From Janthinobacterium sp. Marseille (GTDB taxonomy: Bacteria; Pseudomonadota; Gammaproteobacteria; Burkholderiales; Burkholderiaceae_D), in assembly GCF_000013625.1 (NCBI RefSeq), contig NC_009659.1, positions 1,054,001-1,118,000 on the forward strand: DNA of 64,000 nucleotides. The letters are read 5' to 3'. The notes under the pieces were generated by a model. That model was not told the DNA's origin and did no database searches. It saw nothing but the letters and a program-made list of their open reading frames with translations. The position numbers and the translations under genes are program-made. This document shows, in pieces, positions 8,868-19,227 of this stretch. Position 1 is the first letter of the stretch, and each line of letters begins with the position of its first letter.

Positions 8868-9719
8868 TCACTGTCGCATTTCTTTCGTGGTTGAGGCTTT
8901 AGTCAATTCGCGAGCGTGCGAAATTTCATCAGAGATCGTGAGTCGACGCGGATCTCCCTCAGGTAGGGTGGCTGCCAAGCGTTCCCAGTAGATGACTGCC
9001 TCGGTGTAGCGACCCGCCTCAAATCTGGCCAAGCCTACTAGTTTCAGACTGGTGGCCTCCTGTGGGTCGTTAGCCAGAGCCTCATCAGTCAGTGCCTGCA
9101 GTTGGGGCGTCCATTGTCGTTTTCCTGCGAAATACAATGCTTGGGCCCAGTCCCCTAATAGTTCGGATGATCGTCCTGCCAAAGTGGCGGCACGTTCAAA
9201 CGCGTAAGCTGCATCTGCCATGCGTTCTTGCTTCGTGTAGGCGCGCCCCAGTAGTGACCATCCTTCGACCGAGTCGGGTGTTGCACCCAGTAACACTTCT
9301 AGATGTGTAGTTATTTCTTCGATACTCCGTGCCGAATGCCCGGCATGTTCGCGCGCCAGCATAAGTTGATCCTGCGAACCCCAGTGCAGATATAGCATCA
9401 ACGCTAGCAGTGGTGTTGATAGTGCTGCAATCAAGGGAATAGTTCGACCCAGTGGGGTGTCAGCGGCATGTTTCGATATCCGTGTATCGTCCAACAGGTT
9501 GCGAGCTGCTTCGACCCGGCCAACCTCGAGTTGTATTGCGTCGAGCGTGCCGGCGTCGCGCTGTATTTCTAAGTCACGCAGGCGTTCTCGGTATAGACCT
9601 ACATTCGCACGAGTGCGATCGACGTCGACTTGGCCGCGAGGGAGACGTAGTTGAGGAACCAAAATGAAGGCTAGGGCTATTACTAACAGCAGTCCAGCGT
9701 AGAGCCAAAAAGTGATCAT
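8868..9719 (-). CDS. ccmI: Cytochrome c maturation protein CcmI
   Basis: The start at 9719 overlaps ccmH by 4 bases and places the first membrane helix (ITFWLYAGLLLVIALAFI) at the N terminus, as in CcmI. A second helix lies near residues 92-112. The region from about residue 130 carries tetratricopeptide-like repeats (GWSLLGRAYTKQERMADAAY and following), which in CcmI hold the C-terminal helix of apocytochrome c and deliver it to CcmF/H. At 283 residues it is shorter than the largest CcmI proteins. Last gene of the ccm operon. Confidence 0.92.
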   Translation of the reverse strand: MITFWLYAGLLLVIALAFILVPQLRLPRGQVDVDRTRANVGLYRERLRDLEIQRDAGTLDAIQLEVGRVEAARNLLDDTRISKHAADTPLGRTIPLIAALSTPLLALMLYLHWGSQDQLMLAREHAGHSARSIEEITTHLEVLLGATPDSVEGWSLLGRAYTKQERMADAAYAFERAATLAGRSSELLGDWAQALYFAGKRQWTPQLQALTDEALANDPQEATSLKLVGLARFEAGRYTEAVIYWERLAATLPEGDPRRLTISDEISHARELTKASTTKEMRQ

Positions 9720-10204
9720 AGGTTCTGCTCGGTAGTGGAGGTTGTCTCTTGCAGCAGACGAACCAGGCGATGTCGTTCGGCATCGGACAATGCACTTCCT
9801 GCTGCCGGCCGTGGGTGGCGTCGGCTTGTGACGATAGCGACTACTGCAACACCTCCGATCAGCAGTAGCGCAATCGGGCCTAACCATAGCAGCACCGTCC
9901 GTGAAGACAATGGGGGGTCATACAGCACGAATTCACCATAACGCGAAACCATGAAATCGATGATTTTTTCGTTGCTTTGACCCGTACTTAGCATGCGATG
10001 GATCTCGTTGCGTAAATCGTTGGCGATCGGTGAATTCGATTCCGATATATTCTGGTTTTGGCACTTGGGGCAGCGTAGTACCAAGGTCAAATCGTGATAG
10101 CGTTGGCGTTGACTGTCATCGGTAAATTCGTGAGTGTCGATGGCGGCCTGACTGCTGGCGAGTACGCCAACGCCCAGAATGATCCCGACAAGCAGACACT
10201 TCAT
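9716..10204 (-). CDS. ccmH: Cytochrome c maturation protein CcmH
   Basis: The 162-residue protein has an N-terminal signal/anchor (residues 1-21), the redox motif LRCPKCQNQNI with Cys45 and Cys48, and a transmembrane helix near residues 104-126. CcmH is a periplasm-facing thiol-disulfide protein that keeps apocytochrome CXXCH cysteines reduced and works with CcmF and CcmI in haem attachment. It overlaps ccmI and ccmG by 4 bases each. This is the short form, without the fused TPR domain of E. coli CcmH; CcmI supplies that part here. Confidence 0.94.
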   Translation of the reverse strand: MKCLLVGIILGVGVLASSQAAIDTHEFTDDSQRQRYHDLTLVLRCPKCQNQNISESNSPIANDLRNEIHRMLSTGQSNEKIIDFMVSRYGEFVLYDPPLSSRTVLLWLGPIALLLIGGVAVVAIVTSRRHPRPAAGSALSDAERHRLVRLLQETTSTTEQNL

Positions 10205-10737
10205 GGCGCGCCCTCCCGTAACAATTTTTCGTAGATGGGCGCTAATTCTTCTTGCCAGACGCGTTGATCAATGATGCCAACATACTTGTCGCGAACGATG
10301 CCTTGGGCGTCGATGAAGAAGGTCTCCGGAGCACCGTATACGCCGAGGTCCAGACCCAACGTACCGGCCGCATCTTCGATGTTCCGTTGGTATGGGTTGT
10401 GCAAGGTGCGCAGCCAGCGCTGCGCTGCGTCCCGATCATCCTTGTAGTTGACACCGTAGATGATGACCCCTTGGTTAGCCAACTTGGTCAACACAGGGTG
10501 TTCCTGACGGCAGGATGGGCACCATGTTGCCCAGACGTTGACCAGTGCTGGCCTACCCTTGACGTCTTCCCGTGTTAACAAGCGTGATGGATCGTCAAGA
10601 GAGGGAAGCGTGAAAACGGGGAAGGGCTTGCCGATTAATGCAGAAGGTAACTGAGTTGGATTGAGGAACAGTCCGCGATATAGCATGATTGCGAGGAACA
10701 GGAACAATGCCAGCGGCAATAGCAGTAAACGTTTCAT
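10201..10737 (-). CDS. ccmG: Thiol:disulfide interchange protein CcmG (DsbE)
   Basis: The 178-residue protein has a membrane anchor at residues 3-22 and a thioredoxin fold with the active site ATWCPSC (Cys73, Cys76). The later VYGAPETFFID carries the cis-proline-region motif (GAPET) typical of CcmG/DsbE. It reduces CcmH and/or apocytochrome c in the periplasm, drawing electrons from a DsbD-type donor not seen here. It overlaps both neighbours by 4 bases in the ccm operon. Confidence 0.95.
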   Translation of the reverse strand: MKRLLLLPLALFLFLAIMLYRGLFLNPTQLPSALIGKPFPVFTLPSLDDPSRLLTREDVKGRPALVNVWATWCPSCRQEHPVLTKLANQGVIIYGVNYKDDRDAAQRWLRTLHNPYQRNIEDAAGTLGLDLGVYGAPETFFIDAQGIVRDKYVGIIDQRVWQEELAPIYEKLLREGAP

Positions 10738-12701
10738 GGTTGTTCTCCGACCATGCGCGTGTCTGGAGCCAGTCGAGATCCTCTGCGATAGCGCCAGTCA
10801 GTCGCTGCTAGCAAGCCGCCCAGGGTCATAAGTAGTGCACCCAGCCAGATCCAGCGTACGAACGGCTTGATCTGCACTCGCACCGCCCAAGCGCCGTCAG
10901 TTAGTGGTTCGCCCAACGCCACGAAGAGGTCACGTGTGAAGCCAGCTTGAATCCCTGCCTCGGTCATGGAGGTTTGCTGAACGTGGTAAACACGTTTTTC
11001 AGGGTGTAGCAACGCGATCTCAGTGCCGTCGCGAAGAACCCGTACATTGCCGTAGTCGGCAACGTAATTGGGTCCCTGGAGTCGGGTTGTTCCTTCGAAT
11101 ATGAAGTGGTAGCCGCCTAACTCGATGGCTGTACCGGGCATCATGCGCAGATTTCGTTCAAGGCTTCCGACGGTAGTCAGCACAGCACCTAGAGCACACA
11201 CGGCGAAACCCAGATGGGCTAGATGCATACCCCAATAGCTGTTGCCTAGCATCGACAAACCCTTGAACAACCCCATGTGGCGAGTCTTGTCGAATATGTC
11301 GCGCAGGCCCGTCAGCACGACCCAAGCAGCCAACAGACAGACCCCCATCACTGCCCAACGCGATCGGTCATGCAGCGTAGCAGCGCCTAGTGCGATTAGT
11401 AGACTGACAGCCAGCACCGGGACGAGCATGCGTGCCAGCCAGCGCCCCGACGTATCTTTCCAACGCGTGAGCATACCGACTGCCACTGCCACCATTAGTA
11501 GCGCCATCAACGGCACGAACATGGCGTTAAAGTAAGGGGGGCCGACCGATAGTTTTGCTCCAGTAAACGCGTCAAGAATCATGGGATAGAGCGTGCCGAG
11601 CAGGATCATGGCCGCTGCTACCGACAGCAGCAGATTGTTTACCAACAGTAACGTCTCACGCGACAGTATTCCGAAGCTGACCTGACTCTTGATTACTGGA
11701 GCCCGCAGTGCGAATAATGCAAGCGAGCCACCAACCACTGCTAGCAACAACACCAACACAAACACGCCACGTGCAGGGTCAGTGGCAAAAGCGTGCACGG
11801 AGGTCAGTACTCCTGATCGAACCAGGAAGGTGCCTAATAAGCTGAGTGAGAACGCGGAAATGGCAAGCAGTACGGTCCAACTTTTGAACACGCCGCGTTT
11901 TTCAGTTGCAGCTAAGGAATGGATCAGTGCTGCCCCCACCAGCCACGGCATGAACGACGCATTCTCGACGGGATCCCAGAACCACCAACTGCCCCAACCT
12001 AGTTCAGAATAAGCCCACCACGACCCTAGGGCGATGCCCAAGCCGAGAAACGCCCAAGCCACAGTTGTCCAAGGTCGAGACCAGCGTGCCCAAGCGGCGT
12101 CAACCTTGCCGTCCAACAGAGCCGCGATGGCGAAGGCGAAAGCCACCGAGAAGCCGACGTAGCCCATGTAGAGTATGGGTGGATGGACGATTAAGCCTAT
12201 GTCCTGCAGGAGAGGATTAAGATCGCGGCCATCAGCGGGGATATTGGACAGCAAGCGGACGAAGGGATTGGAGGTGCTGATGAGGAATAGCAGGAAACCA
12301 GTACTGATCATGCCCATCACGGCCAGAACCCGTGCCAGCATCGCCTCCGGTAGTTGCTTGGCACCGAACGAGACAGCGGATGTCCAACCGGCCAATATCA
12401 AGACCCACAGTAGCAATGAACCCTCATGCGCGGCCCAGATCGCGCTGAATTTGTAGTACCAAGGCAGCATGCTGTTGGAGTTGTGTGCAACATATGCAAC
12501 CGAGAAGTCGTCGGTCAGGAATGCATTGGACAAACAGGCGAATGAGAACAATAAGAAGGTAAGTTGGCCCCAGGCAGCCGGTTTTGCTAGTCCCATCCAG
12601 TGTCGGTCGCCGCGCCAGGCACCGATCAGTGGAATGCTGGCTTGCACTAGAGCGAGGCATAGCGCAAGGATCAGGGCCAACAGTCCAAGTTCAGGGATCA
12701 T
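10734..12701 (-). CDS. ccmF: Haem lyase subunit CcmF
   Basis: At 655 residues it has the normal length of CcmF. The tryptophan-rich haem-handling motif [19 protein letters not shown] lies at residues 235-253, and conserved histidines occur in HEGS (residue 92) and HPPILYMG (residue 173). Some 14 or more hydrophobic helices run along the protein. CcmF takes haem from CcmE and, with CcmH/CcmI, attaches it to CXXCH motifs of apocytochromes on the periplasmic side. It overlaps ccmE and ccmG by 4 bases each. Confidence 0.97.
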   Translation of the reverse strand: MIPELGLLALILALCLALVQASIPLIGAWRGDRHWMGLAKPAAWGQLTFLLFSFACLSNAFLTDDFSVAYVAHNSNSMLPWYYKFSAIWAAHEGSLLLWVLILAGWTSAVSFGAKQLPEAMLARVLAVMGMISTGFLLFLISTSNPFVRLLSNIPADGRDLNPLLQDIGLIVHPPILYMGYVGFSVAFAFAIAALLDGKVDAAWARWSRPWTTVAWAFLGLGIALGSWWAYSELGWGSWWFWDPVENASFMPWLVGAALIHSLAATEKRGVFKSWTVLLAISAFSLSLLGTFLVRSGVLTSVHAFATDPARGVFVLVLLLAVVGGSLALFALRAPVIKSQVSFGILSRETLLLVNNLLLSVAAAMILLGTLYPMILDAFTGAKLSVGPPYFNAMFVPLMALLMVAVAVGMLTRWKDTSGRWLARMLVPVLAVSLLIALGAATLHDRSRWAVMGVCLLAAWVVLTGLRDIFDKTRHMGLFKGLSMLGNSYWGMHLAHLGFAVCALGAVLTTVGSLERNLRMMPGTAIELGGYHFIFEGTTRLQGPNYVADYGNVRVLRDGTEIALLHPEKRVYHVQQTSMTEAGIQAGFTRDLFVALGEPLTDGAWAVRVQIKPFVRWIWLGALLMTLGGLLAATDWRYRRGSRLAPDTRMVGEQP

Positions 12702-13165
12702 CGAGTAGATTCCTGTTTGACACGCTTGGGATTGTCGAGCACGCCGGCTTGTTTCAGCGCATGGATGACTTCGGGCGGCATGTAGTTTTCGTCGTGCTTG
12801 GCCAGGACTTCGTCGGCAATCAGCGACCCATTGCGGTCGAGTTTGCCCATAGCGACGATGCCTTGGCCTTCGCGAAATAGGTCAGGCAGAATGCCTTGAT
12901 AGCGTACAGTGATGTTGTGGGCACCATCTGTGACGCTGAATCGCAGTGCCAGTGAATCTTGGGTGCGCATTAGCGATCCGTTCTCGACCATTCCACCGGC
13001 GCGGATGCGCGTGCCTTGTGGTGCCTCACCAGCGACGATCTGGCTTGGGGTGTAGAACAGATTGATGTTTTCTTGCAGGGCGGAGAGAGCCAATGCCATA
13101 GCGATACTAACGCCACAGAGCAAGGCTAGTATCCAGTATAGGCGCTTCTTGCGAATAGGATTCAT
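12698..13165 (-). CDS. ccmE: Periplasmic haem chaperone CcmE
   Basis: The 155-residue protein has one N-terminal membrane anchor (residues 9-31) and an OB-fold domain. His124 and Tyr128 in [12 protein letters not shown] are the covalent and axial haem-binding residues of CcmE, so this is the His-type rather than the Cys-type. CcmE takes haem at the CcmABCD complex and passes it to CcmF. Its start overlaps ccmD, and its stop overlaps ccmF. Confidence 0.96.
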   Translation of the reverse strand: MNPIRKKRLYWILALLCGVSIAMALALSALQENINLFYTPSQIVAGEAPQGTRIRAGGMVENGSLMRTQDSLALRFSVTDGAHNITVRYQGILPDLFREGQGIVAMGKLDRNGSLIADEVLAKHDENYMPPEVIHALKQAGVLDNPKRVKQESTR

Positions 13166-13341
13166 AACAATTTCTCACGACGTCGGCGGCGCGCTAGGTC
13201 GTTTAGATAACGGCGGTGCGCCAACAAGGGAAGGACAGCATTTAATGTCAGGAGTGCCATGCACAAACCGTAGGCACTCCAGACATAGACGCCATGGCCA
13301 CCCATGGCAAGAAAATCAGCGAATGATGCAAATGCTGTCAT
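13162..13341 (-). CDS. ccmD: Haem exporter accessory protein CcmD
   Basis: A 59-residue protein occupies the space between ccmC and ccmE. It starts at 13341, overlapping the ccmC stop by 4 bases (ATGA), with GAGGAG upstream, and its stop overlaps the ccmE start. It has the CcmD layout: a short periplasmic start containing [12 protein letters not shown], one membrane helix ([19 protein letters not shown]) and a basic cytoplasmic tail ([10 protein letters not shown]). CcmD is needed for release of haem-loaded CcmE from CcmABC. It is short enough to be missed by length-limited gene callers. Confidence 0.93.
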   Translation of the reverse strand: MTAFASFADFLAMGGHGVYVWSAYGLCMALLTLNAVLPLLAHRRYLNDLARRRRREKLL

Positions 13342-14093
13342 GTATGCTCCTCGAGCAGTCGGTCGATTTCAGCTGTGGCCCAGCGACTGTCTGCCTCACG
13401 TCTCAATACTTCAAGACGCATCCGCGCAAACAGAACCGCCACAAAAAAACAATAGAAACCCAGCACGGTCAGCAGTAACGGCAGCCACATTTGTAATGGC
13501 ATGGTCGGCTTCTGCGCGAGCGAAAAGCTGGCAGGTTGGTGCAGGGTGTTCCACCATTCAACCGAGTATTTAATAATGGGAATGTTGATGACGCCTACCA
13601 CGGCCAACAGCGCGCAAGCCCGAGCTGCACTGTCGCGATTGGTGATCGCTTGACCCAGTGAGATCACGCCCAAGTACAGAAATAACAGGATGAGCATGGA
13701 AGTTAGGCGCGCGTCCCATACCCAATAAGTCCCCCAAGTTGGCTTACCCCAGATGGCTCCTGAGGTTAGGGCGATGACCGTCATCCATGCCCCAATTGGT
13801 GCAGCCTGCCGTAGAGCAACGTCAGCTAGTTTTATTTTCCAGATCATGCCGATGATGCCTGTCGCAGCCAGAATGACGTAGATGGATTGAGCCAGTAGTG
13901 CGGCAGGCACATGGATATAAATAATGCGGAAGCTGTTGCCCTGCTGGTAGTCCGGCGGCGCGAATGTCAGCCCCCATGTAAGGCCGATCAAGAGCAACAA
14001 TGCGCTGGCAATGGCGAGCCAAGGCAGGCATTTGCCGCTTATGTCGTAGAACCATTTGGGCGAACCCCATTTGTGTAACCAGATCCAGTTCAT
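13338..14093 (-). CDS. ccmC: Haem-handling membrane protein CcmC
   Basis: The 251-residue protein has six helices and the tryptophan-rich motif [13 protein letters not shown] at residues 120-132. His61 (IIYIHVP) and the His in WWNTLHQP (about residue 188) are the expected axial haem ligands. CcmC loads haem onto CcmE in the periplasm together with CcmA, CcmB and CcmD. It lies 16 bases downstream of ccmB and overlaps ccmD. Confidence 0.96.
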   Translation of the reverse strand: MNWIWLHKWGSPKWFYDISGKCLPWLAIASALLLLIGLTWGLTFAPPDYQQGNSFRIIYIHVPAALLAQSIYVILAATGIIGMIWKIKLADVALRQAAPIGAWMTVIALTSGAIWGKPTWGTYWVWDARLTSMLILLFLYLGVISLGQAITNRDSAARACALLAVVGVINIPIIKYSVEWWNTLHQPASFSLAQKPTMPLQMWLPLLLTVLGFYCFFVAVLFARMRLEVLRREADSRWATAEIDRLLEEHT

Positions 14094-14109
14094 TTGAATT
14101 GTTCTTGTG

Positions 14110-14781
14110 TCATTCGGCTATGCTGATGGACAACCCTGCGGCGACGGCAAATGGAGCTAGGGTGATAGCTAGTATGGTGAAACATGCTAGCCAAAGTAGA
14201 TGTCCTGCGATGGGAAGATTTTGCAAGGTAGCTTGTAGCGCGCCACTGCCTATGATCAGTACCGGGATATACAGCGGTAAAATCAATAAAGCCAGCAGTA
14301 GTCCACCGCGCCGCAAACCAACTGTAAGAGCCGCGCCGATTGCCCCAAGCAGGCTGAGCACAGGTGTGCCTAGCAACAGCGACAACATTAGCACTGGGAG
14401 ACAATGGATCGGCAGGCCGAGCATTAAGGCCAAGAGCGGAGCTAGTACTACCAGCGCAAGGCCGCTGCAAAGCCAATGTGCTGCTACTTTGGCCAGCACT
14501 AGCACCACTAATGAGTGCGATGAAAGTGCCCACTGCTCCAGTGAGCCGTCTTCGAAATCGGCACGGAACAAACCGTCTAGGGATAGTAATACTGCCAGCA
14601 TCGCAGTGACCCAAAGTAACCCTGGAGCAGCATTTTTCAGAAGCTGCGATTCTGCTCCCAATCCCAATGGGAACAGTGAAACGACAACTGAGAAAAATAC
14701 CAAGGGATTGAGAAAGTCTGCGGATTGGCGACATAAGAGGCGTAGCTCATTATAAAAAAGGGTGATAAAGATATTGTTCAC
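14110..14781 (-). CDS. ccmB: Haem exporter permease CcmB
   Basis: A 223-residue membrane protein with six helices. [20 protein letters not shown] at the start and [16 protein letters not shown] near residue 75 are typical of CcmB. With CcmA it forms the ABC module that, using ATP, lets haem-loaded CcmE leave CcmC. It overlaps ccmA by 4 bases. Confidence 0.95.
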   Translation of the reverse strand: MNNIFITLFYNELRLLCRQSADFLNPLVFFSVVVSLFPLGLGAESQLLKNAAPGLLWVTAMLAVLLSLDGLFRADFEDGSLEQWALSSHSLVVLVLAKVAAHWLCSGLALVVLAPLLALMLGLPIHCLPVLMLSLLLGTPVLSLLGAIGAALTVGLRRGGLLLALLILPLYIPVLIIGSGALQATLQNLPIAGHLLWLACFTILAITLAPFAVAAGLSISIAE

Positions 14782-15455
14782 GAGGTGTATTGACCTAAAT
14801 CAAGATCAACATACGCGCATGCTCGTTTGCTTAGCTCATGGTGTGTGGTCAATACAACTGTGCCACCATGGTCGCAATGTCTTGCTAAATGCGCTTCCAA
14901 TTGCTCTGTGCCAGCGGTGTCTAGTGCTGTGAAGGGTTCATCTAATAACCACAAGTTTGGTAGGTTGGGTAAGTACAAACGTGCCAATGCGATACGACGT
15001 TGCTGTCCTGCAGACAGTGCATGGCAAGGCGTGTCTTCGAAACCGCGCAAGCCCACTGCAGCCAGAGCCTTTCCGATTGCAGCGGTTTCTCCAGTCGAAT
15101 GCAAAGCACTTAGCCAAGTTAGGTTTTCCTCGACTGTCAAAAGCGCCTTGACGCCAGCGGCATGGCCTATCCATAGCAGTTTTGAAGCGCGTATGTCCCG
15201 TTGCCGAGCTAATGTCTGACCGAAAAGTTCAACACGCCCATTGGTTGGTTGGGTAAGGCCACATAGCAAGCGCAGCAGGCTCGTTTTACCGCTGCCGTTG
15301 GGGCCTTGAATACGTAACATGTCGCCGGCTCGTAAGCGGAAGGTCAGTCCCGTAAATAGCTTGCGCTGATCTCGTTCGCAGCCGAGGGCTACTACTTCGA
15401 GCACTGAGCAAGTGGTATCGGGACTGGTGTCTTGGACGCCGCAAAGTTTGTGCAC
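14778..15455 (-). CDS. ccmA: Cytochrome c biogenesis ATP-binding protein CcmA
   Basis: The 225-residue ABC ATPase has Walker A GPNGSGKT at residues 51-58, the signature LSAGQQRR near 146 and Walker B LWLLDEP near 166. It powers the CcmABCD complex in release of holo-CcmE. The only in-frame start giving full length is GTG at 15455, with no obvious ribosome binding site, so a slightly later start is possible. It is the first gene of ccmABCDEFGHI, in which most neighbouring pairs overlap by 4 bases. Confidence 0.94.
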   Translation of the reverse strand: MHKLCGVQDTSPDTTCSVLEVVALGCERDQRKLFTGLTFRLRAGDMLRIQGPNGSGKTSLLRLLCGLTQPTNGRVELFGQTLARQRDIRASKLLWIGHAAGVKALLTVEENLTWLSALHSTGETAAIGKALAAVGLRGFEDTPCHALSAGQQRRIALARLYLPNLPNLWLLDEPFTALDTAGTEQLEAHLARHCDHGGTVVLTTHHELSKRACAYVDLDLGQYTS

Positions 15456-15523
15456 AATATGTTGTATCTATGGCGTATCTAAAATCGAATGGTCACTTTG
15501 ATATGATCAGAAGTCGTTGAGGA

Positions 15524-16030
15524 TTAATCTGCACTCTTCTTTTTATGAAGGGTCCAGTTCGGACGCGGAAAGTGGCATGTATAGCCTTCCGGCAGCTTTT
15601 TAAGATAATCCTGGTGCTCCGGCTCAGCGTCCCAGAAGTCTCCAACAGGCTCCACTTCAGTAACGACCTTGCCCGGCCACAGACCTGATGCATTCACGTC
15701 GGCGATTGTTTTTTCTGCTATTTTTCTCTGCTCGTCAGTCGTATAGAAAATGGCCGAACGGTAGCTTGTGCCTACATCGTTCCCCTGACGGTCCCAAGTC
15801 GTAGGATCGTGGATTTGGAAGAAGTATTCGAGGATGATCTGGTAACTTGTCAGAGTTGTGTCGAAGACGATATCGATTCCCTCCGCATGAGTACCATGGT
15901 TGCGATAGGTCGCGTTTGGTGTGTTACCACCGGTATAACCGACACGAGTCGAGACAACGCCAGGAAGTTTGCGGATCAAGTCTTGCATTCCCCAGAAGCA
16001 TCCGCCCGCAAGTACAGCACGTTGATGCAT
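15524..16030 (-). CDS. msrA: Peptide methionine sulfoxide reductase MsrA
   Basis: The 168-residue start at 16030 puts the catalytic GGCFWG near the N terminus (Cys11). [17 protein letters not shown] and [16 protein letters not shown] follow as in MsrA, and the C terminus has [10 protein letters not shown]. The enzyme reduces the S form of methionine sulfoxide in proteins. The ATG is one base past the msrB stop and its ribosome binding site (AAAGGA) lies inside the end of msrB, so the two are translationally coupled. The longer upstream frame lies inside msrB and is not used. A decayed second copy is at 22325-22600. Confidence 0.96.
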   Translation of the reverse strand: MHQRAVLAGGCFWGMQDLIRKLPGVVSTRVGYTGGNTPNATYRNHGTHAEGIDIVFDTTLTSYQIILEYFFQIHDPTTWDRQGNDVGTSYRSAIFYTTDEQRKIAEKTIADVNASGLWPGKVVTEVEPVGDFWDAEPEHQDYLKKLPEGYTCHFPRPNWTLHKKKSAD

Positions 16031-16031
16031 G

Positions 16032-16475
16032 TTAAATTCCTTTGACTTGATCGAGATATTCTCCATAACCCTCGCGTTCCATATCATCGCTATGAATGAA
16101 CCGGAGTGCCGCAGAATTGATGCAATAACGCAGGCCACCGCGATCGGTTGGACCATCCGGGAATACGTGGCCAAGATGGCTGTCGCCATGGGTGGATCTA
16201 ATCTCAGTTCTGGTCATTCCATGAGATGTGTCGAACAGCGGGTTGAGATTTGCAGGAACGATCGGCTTGGTAAAACTAGGCCACCCGCAACCCGAATCAA
16301 ACTTGTCGGACGACGCAAAGAGAGGTTCGCCCGAGACGATGTCCACGTAGATGCCAGGTTCCTTGTGATCGTTGTATTCACCGGAAAACGGGCGTTCGGT
16401 TCCAGACTCCTGAGTAACACGTCGCTGTTCCGCAGTTAGTTGGCTTATTGCCTTTTCGGACTTTCTATACTTCAC
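16032..16475 (-). CDS. msrB: Peptide methionine sulfoxide reductase MsrB
   Basis: The start is the GTG at 16475, with GGAG seven bases upstream, giving 147 residues. [13 protein letters not shown] sequence, SGCGWPSF (Cys63) and [12 protein letters not shown] (catalytic Cys118) define MsrB, which reduces the R form of methionine sulfoxide. The two zinc-binding CXXC pairs found in many MsrB proteins are absent (VTQES and VDIVS stand in their places), as in the zinc-free group. It is in a likely operon with the oxidoreductase upstream and msrA downstream. Confidence 0.95.
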   Translation of the reverse strand: MKYRKSEKAISQLTAEQRRVTQESGTERPFSGEYNDHKEPGIYVDIVSGEPLFASSDKFDSGCGWPSFTKPIVPANLNPLFDTSHGMTRTEIRSTHGDSHLGHVFPDGPTDRGGLRYCINSAALRFIHSDDMEREGYGEYLDQVKGI

Positions 16476-16552
16476 GATCAGTCTCCAATATTTTGCTTGA
16501 GAGTCTAGAGTGTTGCCATTAGTCTCCAGCGCACATGCATCGTCTTCAGCTC

Positions 16553-17467
16553 TCACCGAATGCGAATGACCGTTTTTCCCTTGGGTCGTTGGGTGCGATT
16601 GAAGACAGCGGCGGCGTCGTCAAGGGATGCCACGGTACCGATGTTTGTTCGTAATCGTCCATCTCGCACGCGTTTGACGATCTCAGTCAGTTGCGCACGG
16701 TCTGACTCAACTACGAAGTCAACCACTAGACCATTGTCAAGCTGCACCTCTGGCGCTCCGACAACAGACACCAGTGTTCCACCGCCACGAATCAAGCGAG
16801 CTGATCGTTTTCCGATCTCACCGCCAATGACATCGAATACCAAATCGACTCTGCCAATGTCTTCTAGTGTGTCGTTATCGAGGTCGATAAACTCTTGTGC
16901 GCCGAAGTCGAGTGCCGCTTGGCGATCTGTGGCCCGTCCGGTACCAATGACGTAGGCACCTGCTTCGTGTGCTAGTTGGGTTACCATCGAACCGACCGCG
17001 CCAGCGGCGCCGTGCGCGAGGACGCGCTGGCCAGATTGAAGGCGACCATGTTGAAACAATCCTTGCCATGCAGTCAGACCTGAAATCGGTAGACTCGCAC
17101 CTACTGTGAATTCAACATCACCCGGCAAGGGTGCAAGATTGCGTGCCTCGATCGCTACATACTCCGCTAAGGTGCCGTCGCGATGCCAGTCCGCGAGGCC
17201 GAACACTCGCTGTCCGACCGATAGTCCCGTCGTACCGTAACCGAGAGCAGTGACCACTCCTGCCAGCTCGTGACCTGGGATCGACGGCGCTCGGTTCCGG
17301 TCATTGCGATCAACCCAAGTCGAGGGCCATTCCAATTCGGTCGCGACGAATCCCGACGCATAAATCTGCACAATAACGTCGTTTATCGCTGCCTGCGGCT
17401 CAGGTCGTTCCGCCAATTTCATCCCAGCCGTTCCGGTAGCTTGTTCTGTCACTATGATTGCCTTCAT
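16553..17467 (-). CDS. NADP-dependent oxidoreductase, MDR/quinone oxidoreductase family (copy 1)
   Basis: From the ATG at 17467, behind AGGAGAAGGTG, the protein has 304 residues. The GroES-like N-terminal half contains PGHELAGVV (residues 64-72); the Rossmann half has [12 protein letters not shown] at 151-162 for NADP(H). It lacks the cysteine-rich structural zinc loop of alcohol dehydrogenases, so it belongs to the zinc-free quinone-oxidoreductase type. The likely substrate is a quinone or other electrophilic carbonyl; this is inferred from family only. A close paralogue is at 35748-36665. It precedes msrB by 77 bases. Confidence 0.85.
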   Translation of the reverse strand: MKAIIVTEQATGTAGMKLAERPEPQAAINDVIVQIYASGFVATELEWPSTWVDRNDRNRAPSIPGHELAGVVTALGYGTTGLSVGQRVFGLADWHRDGTLAEYVAIEARNLAPLPGDVEFTVGASLPISGLTAWQGLFQHGRLQSGQRVLAHGAAGAVGSMVTQLAHEAGAYVIGTGRATDRQAALDFGAQEFIDLDNDTLEDIGRVDLVFDVIGGEIGKRSARLIRGGGTLVSVVGAPEVQLDNGLVVDFVVESDRAQLTEIVKRVRDGRLRTNIGTVASLDDAAAVFNRTQRPKGKTVIRIR

Positions 17468-17596
17468 CACCTTCTCCTTTGTATCAAGTCGTCGCGTGCT
17501 TTCTAATCCGCACGTAAAGTTGAATGAGCATGTCATTTCAGTTGCGGGAAAATCGTTTCTTTAATCGTTTGTCCGTTTACTGAAAATCTTGCAGAG

Positions 17597-17648
17597 ACAG
17601 AAGTCTTGTTCAACTCGGCACGCTACCCGTGGTCGACAAGACTTCTGT
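17597..17648. repeat. Inverted repeat, 13-bp arms, 26-base loop
   Basis: ACAGAAGTCTTGT at 17597-17609 and ACAAGACTTCTGT at 17636-17648 are perfect inverted arms. They lie between the end of the P460 gene (17709, minus strand) and the oxidoreductase start, so they may act as a terminator of the P460 operon or as a two-site operator. Confidence 0.5.
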
Positions 17649-17708
17649 TCCGAGTTACTTGATGAAGAATAGTGTCCCGACTAATGACATGATCAGCGCC
17701 ACGCTTCG

Positions 17709-18287
17709 TTATCGCTTCAGAGGCGGGTAGCCGTAGCTGTAGATCCAATCTGACGCTTGAGCGGGCACATGACAAGACAGGCAATCCTTCTTGTAGTCCG
17801 TGGAGGTAGTCACCTTAGAATCAGCTGCATTAAACCAAGCCCAACCCCATCCGTCTCCCCAAAGTTTGTTTTTTGGAAAACGACCGACGTCATCTTTCAC
17901 CATAACGAACCAACCAACGAGAGCGTCGGCACTACTCACGGTTCCTGTTGTCATTGGTTTGGTGGCCGTCTTGTGTATTTCCTTCACAAGGACAGCGCCA
18001 TCGGGATAGTGCCCCGTCTTGCGATATGCCGCGATTACTCCAGGAGATGCATAAACCACGTGCATTTCCTTTGAACCCACGCCATTGTCCGTAGCCACAG
18101 CCCATGTACCTAATATCTGATAAGTGGTCTGATAGTCGGCAGGAACGTGCATATTTCCTTTGTCATCGACAACGGCCGCAGTCGTCGCTCCGAACTGTGA
18201 ATGTGTAGTGGTTTGGCCGTAGGCAGTGCCATCGACGCTTATGAACAATCCTATTAGGGCAACGCCCAATGCACCTATGATTCTCAT
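17709..18287 (-). CDS. Cytochrome P460 family c-type haem protein (1)
   Basis: A 192-residue protein with a signal peptide (residues 1-24) and one haem c motif, CLSCH, at residues 169-173 close to the C terminus, the usual place in cytochromes P460. MHVVYASPGVIAAYRKTGHY and FPKNKLWGDGWGWAWFN match the family core. Known P460 proteins oxidise hydroxylamine or NO species using a lysine-crosslinked haem; many relatives, especially outside nitrifiers, have no proven reaction. Haem attachment would depend on the ccm operon 2 kb away. It follows a second P460 gene by 46 bases. Confidence 0.82.
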   Translation of the reverse strand: MRIIGALGVALIGLFISVDGTAYGQTTTHSQFGATTAAVVDDKGNMHVPADYQTTYQILGTWAVATDNGVGSKEMHVVYASPGVIAAYRKTGHYPDGAVLVKEIHKTATKPMTTGTVSSADALVGWFVMVKDDVGRFPKNKLWGDGWGWAWFNAADSKVTTSTDYKKDCLSCHVPAQASDWIYSYGYPPLKR

Positions 18288-18333
18288 GACTTTGCTTCCT
18301 TATGTTGGTAAGCGGGTACGTTTATAGGAAATT

Positions 18334-18930
18334 TCAGTTATCCAGGAGAGGATAGAACTGAGTCCAGATGTCGTCCTTCTTAGCACTGGCTCTGTGGCAG
18401 AACGCACATTCATTATTTGGCTTCGCGGTCGCTGTCGGGGCCTTTGGTTCGTGGTGATTGAAGTTGAAGTAACCCCAGCCTCCGGTATCTGCATACCGTT
18501 TAGAATCTTTGACAGTTACATCAGCGCCGTTGAATTTTCCGGGGAAGTAACCACGTCCAGATGCTTCAGTGCGCGATCCATCCGGATTCTGGCCTGGTAG
18601 TGTGAGTTGTAGTTCTTTGAAGAAGATCGTTCCTTCGGGGAATTTGCCAGTTTTTTTGTAAATTGCGTATGAGCCTGGCTCGATATAGACGTTATGGAAT
18701 TCAGGAAAATTGGCCTTGCCGCCGTTGAGTGCGTTAGGGGTAAGTGGTGAGCCGACGTATACCCATTCATGGTAATTTTTCGGCAAAATCAGTTCACCTG
18801 ATTTTGTATATTCGGGAAGGTAACGTTTTCTTGCTTGTGAGCCATCGTCACCAGACCCAGGTTGGGCAAAAGCAGTTGTCACAACTATCGCGCTAAAAAT
18901 CACACTGATAATCGGTAAGGAAGTGCGCAT
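18334..18930 (-). CDS. Cytochrome P460 family c-type haem protein (2)
   Basis: Translation probably starts at the ATG at 18930, behind AAGGAG, giving 198 residues with a signal peptide ending near AFAQ. The haem motif CAFCH is at residues 175-179. NVYIEPGSYAIYKKTGKFPEG and GWGYFNFNHH are shared in pattern with the adjacent P460 protein, but the two are clearly diverged. Substrate unknown; periplasmic electron transfer or nitrogen-oxide chemistry is inference. The promoter region and 5' end of this gene exist as a decayed duplicate at 28250-28540. First gene of the P460 pair. Confidence 0.82.
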   Translation of the reverse strand: MRTSLPIISVIFSAIVVTTAFAQPGSGDDGSQARKRYLPEYTKSGELILPKNYHEWVYVGSPLTPNALNGGKANFPEFHNVYIEPGSYAIYKKTGKFPEGTIFFKELQLTLPGQNPDGSRTEASGRGYFPGKFNGADVTVKDSKRYADTGGWGYFNFNHHEPKAPTATAKPNNECAFCHRASAKKDDIWTQFYPLLDN

Positions 18931-18956
18931 AATTTTTCTCCTTCTCTTTAAGACTA

Positions 18957-18970
18957 GATGAGGCTTCATC
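18957..18970. promoter_or_regulatory. Near-palindrome upstream of the P460 operon
   Basis: GATGAGGCTTCATC lies 27 bases upstream of the P460 start codon. In the duplicated upstream region at 28456-28469 it is a perfect 14-base palindrome, GATGAAGCTTCATC. It sits in a 100-base block conserved better than the coding part, so an operator or promoter element is a reasonable guess. Confidence 0.4.
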
Positions 18971-19171
18971 GTATCTTCGTCTTCGTTCCCTTTGGTCTTG
19001 TCTTTGTTCTGTATCGTCCAAATATTTGAATTGTTTATTGCCACACATGTCTTCGGACGACTATAGGAATTTGAAAATGAAGGAGGGATAAAAATCAGTT
19101 AGTGCTGTAGACGTACGTCCGAATATCGTGCTGAGCCGTCGTGCGAGATGTGAGGTTCAAGTCAACCGTGT

Positions 19172-19217
19172 TGCGTTAACTAGGATTCGGAGAAGAACAC
19201 TTCATCGCGTTAACGCA
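19172..19217. repeat. Inverted repeat between cytochrome b561 and the P460 operon
   Basis: TGCGTTAAC at 19172-19180 is repeated inverted as GTTAACGCA at 19209-19217, just past the stop of the cytochrome b561 gene. The second arm lies inside a palindrome, GCGTTAACGC. It could be a weak terminator or an operator. Confidence 0.35.
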
Positions 19218-19227
19218 CTACTCACAT

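Noticed and set aside
14000..14755. 251-codon plus-strand frame opposite ccmB/ccmC
   Set aside because: Antisense to two overlapping, conserved ccm genes.
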